NCBI GenBank assembly: GCA_902764915.1
Contig: CACWXY010000013.1
Location: forward strand, 1-64,000
Length of the DNA stretch: 64,000 nt
Origin: an uncultured Eubacteriales bacterium
Lineage (GTDB): Bacteria; Bacillota; Clostridia; Christensenellales; Aristaeellaceae
Direction: 5' to 3'
Shown here: piece after piece, positions 26,864 through 35,245 of the stretch
How the letters are laid out: every line of letters begins with the position of its first letter
Position numbering within the stretch: position 1 is the first letter of the stretch
Made by a program: the position numbers and the translations under genes
The notes under the pieces: generated by a model
The model's input: only the letters and a program-made list of their open reading frames with translations
Databases searched by the model: none
What the model was told of the DNA's origin: nothing

Positions 26864-26945
26864 GAAAAACAGGCAGACTATTGAGAAGAAAGCTGGGCGC
26901 ATATAAAATAAAAACGGAATTCCAGCTTTTGTCAGGAGGACTTGT

Positions 26946-27167
26946 ATGCTTACTGCCAAACCGTTTGTGGATGCGTACGGCGGATATATCTGCCGGCAAT
27001 GCATCAATTCGGAGGTGCCGAAGATTCATCTGCATCCCTCGGATGTGGTTTATATCGGATATGGACGCTGCCCCCGGTGCCATCGTCCGGACCGGCATCT
27101 CGTATCGGGTTTTACATTTCGTGGCAAACTGAAGCTTCTGGGAAAAAAGCCCAGGCATATTCAATAG
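26946..27167 (+). CDS. Small zinc-ribbon-like protein of unknown function
   Basis: 73 residues. A CRQC pair near residues 16-19 and a CPRCH pair near 42-46 suggest one four-cysteine zinc site. The C-terminus is very basic (RGKLKLLGKKPRH). AGGAGG lies 6 bases before the ATG, supporting translation. I do not recognise the family. A bidirectional terminator follows. Confidence 0.68.
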   Translation: MLTAKPFVDAYGGYICRQCINSEVPKIHLHPSDVVYIGYGRCPRCHRPDRHLVSGFTFRGKLKLLGKKPRHIQ

Positions 27168-27170
27168 CAT

Positions 27171-27214
27171 AAAAAGACAGGTCTTTCCGGAGAAAGATCT
27201 GCCTTTTTATTTTT
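27171..27214. terminator. Bidirectional terminator between the small zinc-ribbon gene and nrdG
   Basis: AGATCTTTCTCCGG pairs with its near-complement, with an A run on the left and a T run on the right. It can end transcripts from both sides. Confidence 0.85.
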
Positions 27215-27737
27215 CATGATACGGGGAGAAAACCGGTTTTCCGGTGCGCAGCGTGGCGGGCATGTCCAGAATACGCTGATTGGAAGAGCCGCGAAAGCGC
27301 AGGCGTATATCCTTTTTTTCTTCGACAAAAGGCCCGTCTACCAGCACATCGATCAGCGACAGCATGTCATCTGTAGCCTCACAGCGCGGGTACGCACCCT
27401 CTGTAAGAAGCGCTTCCAGGGTAAAACCGGTATAGGCCCAGACTGTTTTCTGCGGCAGTCTTTCCCGGAGCGTACGCAGAAAAGGAAGAAGTGCGCGCTG
27501 GTTCTCCGGTTCCAGCGGATCGCCACCCAGGAGCGTCAGACCGCGTATATAGGAGGCGGAGAGCAGGTGCAGGAGATGCGTCTGCGTTTCTTGCGTAAAA
27601 GGCTTTCCATAGGTAAAACTCCATGTCTCGGGCTGAAAACAGCCTTTGCAGCGGTTGGTACAGCCCGAGACAAACAGGGAAACGCGCACCCCGATGCCGT
27701 TGGCGATATCGCAGTCTTTAATGGCGCCGTAATACAT
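27207..27737 (-). CDS. nrdG: Anaerobic ribonucleoside-triphosphate reductase activating protein
   Basis: 176 residues, a radical-SAM activase. The cluster motif CTNRCKGC provides C26, C30 and C33, and the glycine-rich TLLGGDPLEP binds SAM. It installs the glycyl radical on NrdD. The gene lies two bases after the nrdD stop, the usual class III arrangement, so it belongs to the nrdD transcript. Confidence 0.96.
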   Translation of the reverse strand: MYYGAIKDCDIANGIGVRVSLFVSGCTNRCKGCFQPETWSFTYGKPFTQETQTHLLHLLSASYIRGLTLLGGDPLEPENQRALLPFLRTLRERLPQKTVWAYTGFTLEALLTEGAYPRCEATDDMLSLIDVLVDGPFVEEKKDIRLRFRGSSNQRILDMPATLRTGKPVFSPYHEK

Positions 27738-27739
27738 GC

Positions 27740-29941
27740 TTACAGATGCAGGACGCGTTCCTTGATTTCCTGGGTGCGTCCCTGATTCCAGAACTGGGAG
27801 CCGATATATCCGCAGGTGCGGCGGGCGACGTTCATCTTGCTCTGATCACGGTTCCCGCAGTGCGGGCATTCCCACACCAGTTTGCCGTCGTCTTCCTTGA
27901 TCTGGATTTCCCCGTCATATCCGCAGACCTGGCAGTAGTCGCTCTTGGTATTAAGCTCGGCATAGAGAATATGGTCATAAATGAAGCGCATGACTTCCAG
28001 GACGGCATCCAGGTTGTCAGTGAGGTTCGGCACTTCCACATAGCTGATGGCACCACCCGGAGACAGCGCCTGGAAACGGCTCTCCAGCTCAATCTTCTGG
28101 AAAGCGTTGATGGGCTCTGTCACATGTACATGATAGGAATTGGTAATATAGCCCTTATCCGTAATCCCGGGAATCACGCCGAATCGCTTCTGCAGGCATT
28201 TGGCGAAACGGTAGGTAGTGCTTTCCAGCGGCGTGCCATAGATGGAATAGTCAATGTTTTCCGCCTTCTTCCACTTGGCGGTATATTCATTGAGCTTTTT
28301 CATGATCTCCAGTCCCAGCGCTTCGCCTTCCGGTTCAGTGAGCTTTTTGCCGTTCAGCGCTTTCACGCATTCCCAGAGCCCGGCGTAGCCCAGGCTGATG
28401 GTGGAGTATCCGTTATAGAGCAGCTTGTCGATGGGCTCGCCTTTCTGCAGACGTGCCAGCGCACCGTACTGCCAGAGGATCGGGGCTACATCGGAGGGTG
28501 TTCCCAGGAGCCGGTCATGACGGCAGCGCAGGGCGCGGTGGCACAGCTCCATCCGCTCGTCGAAGATTCTCCAGAAGGCATCCATATCGCCGCCTGCTGA
28601 GAGTCCGATATCAACCAGATTGACGGTAACCACGCCCTGGTTGAAGCGGCCGTAGTACTTGTGCTTGCCGGGATCGTAATTGCCGGCGTGTGCGATATTC
28701 CCGATGCCGGCATCGGTAAAGCGGTCCGGGGTCAGGAAGGAACGGCAGCCCATGCAGGTGTATACATCGCCGCCCTTGAGCTGTTTCATGATTTTTTCGG
28801 AGATATAGTCCGGGACCATGCGCTTGGCGGTGCACCGGGCGGCCAGCTTGGTGAGCTCCCAGTACTTGCTGCCCTCTTCCATGTTGTCTTCTTCCAGGAC
28901 ATAGATAAGCTTGGGGAAGGCGGGCGTGACCCATACGCCCTGCTCGTTCTTGACACCCTGGCAGCGCTGCGTCAGCACTTCCTCGATCACCATGGCGAGG
29001 TCTTCCTTTTCGCGCTCATTGCGTGCTTCATTCAGATACATGAATACGGTGACGAAAGGCGCCTGCCCGTTAGTGGTCAGAAGGGTTACGACCTGATACT
29101 GAATGGTCTGCACGCCGCGCTTGATTTCCGTACGCAGCTGACGCTCCACCATCTTGGCGATTGTGGATGCATCGACCTGAAGGCCATAGTCGCTGCACTC
29201 ACTTTCAATCTCCCGGCGGATCTTCTGACGGCTTACCTCCACAAACGGTGCCAGATGTGCCAGGGAAATGCTCTGCCCGCCGTACTGATTGGAAGCGACC
29301 TGGGCAATGATCTGGGTGGCAATATTGCAGGCTGTGGAGAAACTGTGAGGCTTCTCAATCAGGGTACCCGTAATAACCGTGCCGTTCTGGAGCATATCCT
29401 CCAGATTGACCAGGTCACAGTTGTGCATGTGCTGGGCATAGTAGTCCATGTCATGGAAATGAATGATGCCTTCATTATGCGCATGGACAATGTCTTCGGG
29501 GAGCAGAAGACGCTCACTCAGATCCTTGGAAACTTCCCCGGCCATATAGTCGCGCTGTGTGGAATTGATTACCGGATTCTTGTTTGCGTTCTCCTGTTTG
29601 GCTTCCTCATTCTCGCACTCGATCAGGGCAAGAATCTTATCATCGGTGGTATTGCTCTGGCGGACGAGCGCGCGGGTGTAGCGATAGGTGATGTAGCATT
29701 TGGACAGGCCGAAAGCGCCATGGGCCATCAGCTGGTGCTCCACCATGTCCTGTACCTCTTCTACGCTGGGAGCGCGGTCCAGATGGGAACAGGTATCGGT
29801 GACAAGGTCGGTGATCTGCTGAATCTCTGCGTCTGTGATCCGATCCCGGGCTTCCACCTGCTGGTTGGCCCGGGAGATGGCAGAGAAGATTTTGCGTTTG
29901 TCGAATTCCATTTCGGAACCGTTGCGCTTGATAATCTTCAT
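27740..29941 (-). CDS. nrdD: Anaerobic (class III) ribonucleoside-triphosphate reductase
   Basis: 733 residues. An N-terminal ATP cone (MKIIKRNGSEMEFDKRKI, about 1-95) gives allosteric control. The barrel contains the substrate-site cysteines (including YTCMGCRSFL). The C-terminus carries a four-cysteine zinc site (CQVCGYDG and CPHCGN) and the glycyl-radical motif RRTCGYIG (radical glycine about 711). The ATG at 29941 has AAAGGAG 6-7 bases upstream; the upstream ATG that begins MIKENH overlaps that ribosome site and is rejected. It makes dNTPs without oxygen, indicating anaerobic growth. A promoter with NrdR-box-like sites lies upstream. Confidence 0.97.
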   Translation of the reverse strand: MKIIKRNGSEMEFDKRKIFSAISRANQQVEARDRITDAEIQQITDLVTDTCSHLDRAPSVEEVQDMVEHQLMAHGAFGLSKCYITYRYTRALVRQSNTTDDKILALIECENEEAKQENANKNPVINSTQRDYMAGEVSKDLSERLLLPEDIVHAHNEGIIHFHDMDYYAQHMHNCDLVNLEDMLQNGTVITGTLIEKPHSFSTACNIATQIIAQVASNQYGGQSISLAHLAPFVEVSRQKIRREIESECSDYGLQVDASTIAKMVERQLRTEIKRGVQTIQYQVVTLLTTNGQAPFVTVFMYLNEARNEREKEDLAMVIEEVLTQRCQGVKNEQGVWVTPAFPKLIYVLEEDNMEEGSKYWELTKLAARCTAKRMVPDYISEKIMKQLKGGDVYTCMGCRSFLTPDRFTDAGIGNIAHAGNYDPGKHKYYGRFNQGVVTVNLVDIGLSAGGDMDAFWRIFDERMELCHRALRCRHDRLLGTPSDVAPILWQYGALARLQKGEPIDKLLYNGYSTISLGYAGLWECVKALNGKKLTEPEGEALGLEIMKKLNEYTAKWKKAENIDYSIYGTPLESTTYRFAKCLQKRFGVIPGITDKGYITNSYHVHVTEPINAFQKIELESRFQALSPGGAISYVEVPNLTDNLDAVLEVMRFIYDHILYAELNTKSDYCQVCGYDGEIQIKEDDGKLVWECPHCGNRDQSKMNVARRTCGYIGSQFWNQGRTQEIKERVLHL

Positions 29942-30102
29942 GTGGTTCTCCTTTATCATATGCCGGGATAGAGTCCGCTATTCGGGGCCGGTTCCCGGAT
30001 GCAATATGGAATATGACGTCCTGTGCTTTCGGCACAATCCGGTATGCATTCTTACCAGATTCACAGGAAAAACTGGTTCGCTGCCGAAAGCGTGCAGTGG
30101 GC

Positions 30103-30131
30103 ATCATAGCACAACATTTTGTGGAGGACAA
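30103..30131 (-). promoter_or_regulatory. nrdDG promoter
   Basis: Minus-strand TTGTCC (30126-30131), a 17-base spacer and TATGAT (30103-30108). The start point would be about 155 bases before the nrdD ATG. The spacer is filled by an NrdR-box-like palindrome. Confidence 0.75.
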
Positions 30132-30156
30132 CCCATAGGACAAATAGATTTTGTGC
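30109..30156 (-). promoter_or_regulatory. Pair of NrdR-box-like operators
   Basis: Box 1 (30109-30124) is GCACAACATTTTGTGG and matches the NrdR consensus acaCwAtATaTwGtgt at all its strongly conserved positions. Box 2 (30141-30156) is CAAATAGATTTTGTGC, a weaker match in one half. Their centres are 32 bp apart, about three helical turns, the usual NrdR spacing. Box 1 lies between the -35 and -10 of the nrdD promoter. Confidence 0.7.
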
Positions 30157-30386
30157 AGTAAACTTCTTCCCCGGTGAATGCTCTTTTCTAAAGAGAAGGG
30201 AAAAAGGCAAGAGCCTGGCATGGAAAAACGTGGCGTTTAGCGGCCGGACCGTATATGGATGGAGCGGATATTCCTGGGTGACTATTCCATAGACAGGCAG
30301 GGGAAAAAACAAGAGCAGGGCAGCCGTATGGCCCAGCAGATGCGAAGCCATTGCATATACTATCTATTTTTTACATTGGACTCCAT
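30157..30386. other. Intergenic stretch with no recognised feature
   Basis: Lies between the nrdDG control region and the terminator of the surface-protein gene. No gene with a ribosome site is visible. Confidence 0.4.
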
Positions 30387-30416
30387 AAAAAAGCACGCCC
30401 CTTCGGAGCGTGCTTT
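30387..30416 (-). terminator. Terminator of the LRR surface-protein gene
   Basis: Hairpin AAGCACGC/GCGTGCTT with a short loop, followed on the minus strand by a run of T. Confidence 0.88.
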
Positions 30417-30429
30417 GAAAAAATGGTTT

Positions 30430-32730
30430 TTACTTTGGCTGTACGGAGGACAGCCACTGGGCAGAGAAGAAGGCAGAAATACCGCTTGCGTCCATGAGCG
30501 CTGCCGTCTCAGCAGACAGGCTCAGAAGCGGATGACGCAGAGCTGTGCTCTGGGCCAGTGCGACAAGCGCGGTATTCTGGACGACCTGCGTCCGCGTGAG
30601 TGTAATCCCATCAGGAAGCGCATGATACAGTGCGTCATAGTCGGTGGGACTGTTCCAGCTGCCAACCTGGAAAAGCCCGGGATAGCTGTCAGAGGTATAC
30701 CAGCACAGTGCGGACAGAGTGCTGTCAATCCGGCCCACCAGCTGCATGGCATGATTGGAGATCGTATAGACATAGGTGCATGCCAGGGAGGCGGGAATGC
30801 TGGAAGAAGGCGCATTCGGAGAGGCGCCTGCAGTGCTTCCTGCGTAGGCGAGCAGTTCCGGAACGCCGTCTCTGTTGATATCGTACAGCGAGAAGGCGAC
30901 CGTATCGGATGCCACAGAGCCCGGTGCGGTGAGGGAAATGCCGGCGAATGCCTGGGAAGAAGTGCGGTAGCCGCCCTGCATGAAGGGCAGGTACAGTGAC
31001 TGCCATTCGGAGACAATGACATTGGTGGCAGGCTCGATAATCGGCAGGCGCGCCCATGTGGCGGGGTTCGGATCTTCGATCCAGCGGCCGTCCAGGTCTA
31101 CATAGGCATCCTTGATCCAGGCATCGACAACCATTTCGCCGCTATCAGTGACATAGTAGTTGTCAATCCACTGATTCTTCTGCATATAGCCTTTGCTGTC
31201 GAAGTGATACCACTTGCCGTCGATCTCGCACCAGCGGCTGGCCGGATAGGAGCCGTCGGCGAACTGGTACCACCAGCCTTTGCTGTCCTGCTGCCAGGCA
31301 CCGGCCTGTTCAGCAGTGGATTCTTTGACTTTTCCGGGCACGAGACGTCCATCCGCACCCACATAGCTGTCGCCTTTCCAGGCATTGCGTGCCATCTCGC
31401 CGTTCATCTTCAGGTAGCAGTTGTCGACCCAGACGCCGCGCACCATGTATCCGTCACTGCCAAGGTAGTAATACCTGCCTTCCAGTTCCAGCCACTGGTT
31501 CTGGGGGTAGGTGCCGTTGGAGTACGAATACCACCATCCCTTGTCGTCCTTTTTCCAGCGGCCGATGACATGCGCGCCTTCGGCGACAACGGAATGGTCC
31601 CAGTTGCCGTCCGGACCGATATAGTATCCGTCCACCCAGGCGTTAGTCACCTTATGCCCATCGGGACCGACAAAGGATTCACCGACCCAGGCATTGGTTT
31701 CCATATAGCCTTTGGCATCAAAATGATACCATACGTCATCAATCTTCAGCCACTTGTTCTTGGCATAGCTGCCATCCCAGTACTTGTAGCGCCAGCCGGT
31801 CTTGTTCTGTACCCAGGTAGGCTCCGGCACCGCTGTTTCGTCCGGCACGGCAAGCGGTATGCTGTATGGTGCGAAGGTCGTGTAGCCATAGGTGTCAGGC
31901 ATGGCAGTTACCCAGACATTCTGCGGTGCCTGGGTAGGCACGGGTGTTGTCACCGCAATAGGCACGGTTGTAATGCGTGCAGGCGTGGAAGTGCTCTGTG
32001 CACGGATACGCTGCGCCTGCTGCGTGTCTGTATTCACGTAGGACAGACCTCTCTGACGGCAGAGTGTTTCTGCCTGAGACCCGCGCTCTACCAGCAGCGT
32101 CAAGCTGGTACATCCCGAAAACGCCTGTGGCGACAGGGTCTCCAGGGTAGGCGGAAGAACAATGTACTGAAGGGAGCTGCAGCCCGCGAAGGCGTGGGAA
32201 GCAATGGTGGTTACGGAGGAGGGGAGCTCCAGTGCGGTCAGGGAAGTGCACTGCGCAAAGGCGGATTCCCCGATGGTAGTGACAGTCAGAGGAATAGAAA
32301 TCTGAGACAGCCTGGTACATCCCATGAACAGGCTGTCAGGGACCGCGCGCAGGTTTGTGGGCAGGACAATGGCTTCCAGGGAAGTGCAGTACTGAAAGAC
32401 ACCGCTTCCCAGTTCCGTAATCGGTCCGGTGAGATAGATGGACTGCAGAAGGGACATATCGGCAAAGGCGCGGTCGCCGATATAGGTCACCGTATAGGGC
32501 AGGACAACTGTGGTGGCGCCATTGCCTAAAAAGGCTTCGCGGCCGATTCCCACAACAGTCTTGCCGTTTGCCGAGGTCGGGACGCTGACAGAGCGATCAT
32601 AGCCGCTGTAGCGGCTGAGATACAGCGTCTGGGAGCCGGATACATCGGTCCAGAGAAAATCGGTGCCGTCGGCGAGGGCACACCCCAGACAGAGCAGAAG
32701 AAGGATCGTGGTAGCAATAACTCTTTTCAT
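30430..32730 (-). CDS. Secreted leucine-rich-repeat (BspA-like) protein with cell-wall-binding repeats
   Basis: 766 residues with a signal peptide (about 1-20). Residues 40-225 contain about six BspA/TpLRR repeats (patterns such as IGREAFLGNGATTVVLPYTV and IGESAFAQCTSLTALELP). A Thr/Pro-rich linker (about 240-300) follows. Residues 310-560 carry tryptophan/tyrosine-rich choline-binding-type repeats in three sets (GWWYQFADGSYPASRWCEID, KWYHFDSKGYM). A C-terminal domain of about 200 residues (from about 565) is unrecognised. It is probably displayed on the surface by the repeats and binds host or plant ligands; the ligand is unknown. GAGGTG precedes the ATG. Confidence 0.88.
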   Translation of the reverse strand: MKRVIATTILLLLCLGCALADGTDFLWTDVSGSQTLYLSRYSGYDRSVSVPTSANGKTVVGIGREAFLGNGATTVVLPYTVTYIGDRAFADMSLLQSIYLTGPITELGSGVFQYCTSLEAIVLPTNLRAVPDSLFMGCTRLSQISIPLTVTTIGESAFAQCTSLTALELPSSVTTIASHAFAGCSSLQYIVLPPTLETLSPQAFSGCTSLTLLVERGSQAETLCRQRGLSYVNTDTQQAQRIRAQSTSTPARITTVPIAVTTPVPTQAPQNVWVTAMPDTYGYTTFAPYSIPLAVPDETAVPEPTWVQNKTGWRYKYWDGSYAKNKWLKIDDVWYHFDAKGYMETNAWVGESFVGPDGHKVTNAWVDGYYIGPDGNWDHSVVAEGAHVIGRWKKDDKGWWYSYSNGTYPQNQWLELEGRYYYLGSDGYMVRGVWVDNCYLKMNGEMARNAWKGDSYVGADGRLVPGKVKESTAEQAGAWQQDSKGWWYQFADGSYPASRWCEIDGKWYHFDSKGYMQKNQWIDNYYVTDSGEMVVDAWIKDAYVDLDGRWIEDPNPATWARLPIIEPATNVIVSEWQSLYLPFMQGGYRTSSQAFAGISLTAPGSVASDTVAFSLYDINRDGVPELLAYAGSTAGASPNAPSSSIPASLACTYVYTISNHAMQLVGRIDSTLSALCWYTSDSYPGLFQVGSWNSPTDYDALYHALPDGITLTRTQVVQNTALVALAQSTALRHPLLSLSAETAALMDASGISAFFSAQWLSSVQPK

Positions 32731-32862
32731 GGTATCACCTCATGGTTTACTCCATACTAGAAACGAACTAGAAACGAATCAGAACACAGATTTCATCCCG
32801 TACCGGGAAGCTCTTGCAGGGAAAGACAGAGCCCGGTATCATGAGACAAAGGAGATGAAAGA

Positions 32863-33186
32863 ATGATGCGGGATTATCAGTCCATTGAGGAAGTGCTTCA
32901 TGACTTTGCACACCTTTCGGAAGAAGCGGCCGACCGTCTGAAGGGACACGACGGCAGTTTTACGCTGGCGCTGCGGGACGGGCGTGTCTATTCCCTGGTG
33001 CTGAAGGACGGTGCGGCGCAGCTGGTGCCGGAACTGTCAGAATGCGACTGCCGTGTTGAGAGCGATGAGAAGACGCTTCTGGAACTGCTCGCGGGCAGAC
33101 TGCATCCGGCCAAGGCGCTGCTGCTGCGTAAGGTGCGCGTGCAGGGGAATATCGCCAAGATCATGGAACTGATCAGCCTTATATAG
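32863..33186 (+). CDS. SCP2 sterol-transfer-like domain protein
   Basis: 107 residues forming one SCP2-like fold: GSFTLALRDGRVYSLVLKDGAA, then CDCRVESDEKTLLELLAGRLHPAKALLLRKVRVQGN, of which HPAKALLLRKVRVQG is the family hallmark. Such proteins bind lipids in a hydrophobic tunnel. AAAGGAG lies 8 bases before the first of two adjacent ATG codons. It is divergent from the LRR gene. Its 3' end overlaps that of the convergent peptidase gene by 8 bp. Confidence 0.82.
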   Translation: MMRDYQSIEEVLHDFAHLSEEAADRLKGHDGSFTLALRDGRVYSLVLKDGAAQLVPELSECDCRVESDEKTLLELLAGRLHPAKALLLRKVRVQGNIAKIMELISLI

Positions 33187-33916
33187 GAAGCGGGAGCGTC
33201 TGTCCGTGCTGACAGATCGGAATCATGATTCCGTCATGAATGAGATAGCCTTCGCCGCACAGCAGATGGCAGGTCTCGTCCTCATAGACATAGCTTCCGT
33301 CAGGAATAGCCAGGAAACGCTGGCCCATGCTGTCGGGAAAGGTGATCTCTTCAAAGAGCCTTTTTCCGTCCAGCACGTCATAGCGCACCTTCTGGAGATG
33401 CGGCACAATCTGGTATTGCGTCAGTCCAAGTCCCGGGAGAAAGCGCGGGAAAGAGGGATCCGACTCTCCGGTTTCTTCCGGCTGTGCATAGACGGTGGCA
33501 GCCGCATTCATGGACCCGGCCGAGATACCCAGAACCGTTCCGCCAAAGCGATGAAAGGTATCCCGCAGACGAATGGATGCGAGAAAACGGTTCTGTGTGG
33601 GAACGTGTCCGCCGCACAGAAGGATCAAGTCGGCCTTTTCTGCCAGGGCATGCGCCTGTACGGCATTCCGGCTGTCCAGAATGGCACTGTGCCCCGGCGG
33701 GTAGCCATCAAAGGCCAGGGCTTGCCCGAATTCCTGCAGCATACGATCATTGTGCGTGTGCGCTTCAGGATCTGCACTGACAAGCAGAAGACGCGGACGA
33801 CGCGGCAGTGCGGCGTACAGTCTTTGGGGAAAGCCATTCTCCCGCTGGTAGATAAAGGCAAGGCCCGTGCTCTCCGGCGCGGGAATGCACGGAGAACTGG
33901 AAAGAATCAGGTGCAT
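33179..33916 (-). CDS. Peptidase S51-type (cyanophycinase/peptidase E-like) protein
   Basis: 245 residues. The class I glutamine-amidotransferase-like fold shows LILLCGGHVPTQN and the serine nucleophile elbow GISAGSMN, as in S51 peptidases (aspartyl dipeptidase, cyanophycinase). AGGAAG lies 7 bases before the ATG at 33916; the longer frame upstream adds 16 residues without homology. The substrate is unknown. It is convergent with the SCP2-like gene, with an 8-bp overlap at the stops. Confidence 0.85.
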   Translation of the reverse strand: MHLILSSSPCIPAPESTGLAFIYQRENGFPQRLYAALPRRPRLLLVSADPEAHTHNDRMLQEFGQALAFDGYPPGHSAILDSRNAVQAHALAEKADLILLCGGHVPTQNRFLASIRLRDTFHRFGGTVLGISAGSMNAAATVYAQPEETGESDPSFPRFLPGLGLTQYQIVPHLQKVRYDVLDGKRLFEEITFPDSMGQRFLAIPDGSYVYEDETCHLLCGEGYLIHDGIMIPICQHGQTLPLPI

Positions 33917-34009
33917 GCAATCACTTCCTGTGAGAATAGATACATGGTAACACGTTCTTTGCATAAGGAAAAGCCTATGCCTACGGACTGTGAAATCTGG
34001 GCAGAAACC

Positions 34010-34037
34010 TTGACAAGGTGCCCATGTACGCTATAAT
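34010..34037 (+). promoter_or_regulatory. Promoter of the ferric-type ABC transporter operon
   Basis: TTGACA (34010-34015), a 16-base spacer and TATAAT (34032-34037), a full consensus pair, 50 bases before the first gene. No Fur-box or other operator was recognised. Confidence 0.88.
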
Positions 34038-34086
34038 TTTGGCAGTAGCTCAGTGAGAGCTGAAATCGTTAAGGAGGCATATATTC

Positions 34087-35175
34087 ATGAAGAAGTTTTT
34101 GGCGTTCCTTCTGGCAGCTATGATGCTGCTTGGTTGCATGGCCGTGGCTGGCGCGGAAGACCGTGTCGGTGCGGATCCGGAACTGGTTGCAGCCGCCCAG
34201 GAAGAGGGCGAACTGGTAGTGTATGGTTCCTGTGAGGAGCCCTATCTGATTGCGGCCTGCCAGCACTTTGAAGAACTGTACGGCATCAAGGTCAGCTATC
34301 AGCGCCTGTCGACCGGTGAGGTTCAGACCAAGATTTCCGAGGAAAAGGGCAATCCTTCCGCAGATGTATGGTTTGGCGGCACCAATGATCCCTACAACGA
34401 GGCGGCAGCCCAGGGACTGCTGATGGCTTATGAAGCGAAGAATGCCAGCCATCTGCTCAAGCCTTTCTACCAGGATCCGGACGGTTACTGGTACGGCATT
34501 TATCAGGGCATCCTCGGGTTCATGGTCAATACAGAGGAACTGGCTCGTCTGAATGTGGAAGCACCGAAGACCTGGGACGACCTCCTCAAGGAAGAATACA
34601 AGGGACTGATCTGGCTGTCCAACCCGAACACCGCCGGCACGGCCAAGCTGGTGATCAACACCATGGTACAGATGAAGGGCCATGATGAAGCCATGAAGTA
34701 TTTTGTGGAACTGGACAAGAACATTGCGCAGTACACCAAGTCCGGCTCTGGCCCCTCCAAAAAGGTGGGCGTTGGCGAGTGCGTAGTGGGTATTGGCTTC
34801 CTGCATGATGGTGTATACCAGATTCTGCAGGGCTACGACAATATTGACCTGATCATCCCCGAAGACGGTACTTCTTATGAGATCGGTTCCACTGCCATTT
34901 TTGAAGGTGCCGAGCATGAGAATGCTGCCAAGCTGTGGGTCGAGTATGCGCTTTCTCCGGAATGCGTCGAACTGGCGGATGATGCAGGCAGCTATCAGTT
35001 CCTGGTGATTGATAATGCCGAACAGCCTGCGGCACTGGCTTCGTTTGAGAGTCTGGATCCTTCCAAGACCATCGAGTATGATTTCGCAGACGCGAAAGCC
35101 AATACCAGCAAGTATGTTCAGGATTACTTTGATGCGCTGGGCGCTGCGGCTGACGACCGTTTCAAGACTGAGTAA
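34087..35175 (+). CDS. ABC transporter solute-binding protein, AfuA/FbpA (ferric/polyamine-like) family
   Basis: 362 residues. The signal region MKKFLAFLLAAMMLLGC contains a possible lipobox (LLGC), though an AGA-E cleavage is also possible. The mature protein has the type II periplasmic-binding fold with GELVVYGSCEEPYL, ADVWFGGTNDPY and FMVNTEELARLNVEAPKTWDDLL typical of the FbpA/AfuA family. AAGGAGG precedes the ATG. A terminator lies between it and the permease gene, which would give excess binding protein. The ligand could be iron, but related proteins carry organic solutes. Confidence 0.9.
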   Translation: MKKFLAFLLAAMMLLGCMAVAGAEDRVGADPELVAAAQEEGELVVYGSCEEPYLIAACQHFEELYGIKVSYQRLSTGEVQTKISEEKGNPSADVWFGGTNDPYNEAAAQGLLMAYEAKNASHLLKPFYQDPDGYWYGIYQGILGFMVNTEELARLNVEAPKTWDDLLKEEYKGLIWLSNPNTAGTAKLVINTMVQMKGHDEAMKYFVELDKNIAQYTKSGSGPSKKVGVGECVVGIGFLHDGVYQILQGYDNIDLIIPEDGTSYEIGSTAIFEGAEHENAAKLWVEYALSPECVELADDAGSYQFLVIDNAEQPAALASFESLDPSKTIEYDFADAKANTSKYVQDYFDALGAAADDRFKTE

Positions 35176-35190
35176 AGTATGCTGAATGAA

Positions 35191-35219
35191 CCGCGCAGCG
35201 CATGCTGCGCGGTTTTTTC
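35191..35219 (+). terminator. Intercistronic terminator after the solute-binding protein gene
   Basis: Hairpin ACCGCGCAGC/GCTGCGCGGT and six T. It lies within the operon and probably lets only part of the transcripts continue into the permease and ATPase. Confidence 0.88.
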
Positions 35220-35245
35220 GAAAATAATGGGAGGAGGAAAGGTGA

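Noticed and set aside
28661..29971. 436-codon open frame on the plus strand
   Set aside because: Antisense to nrdD, which has all family motifs on the other strand.
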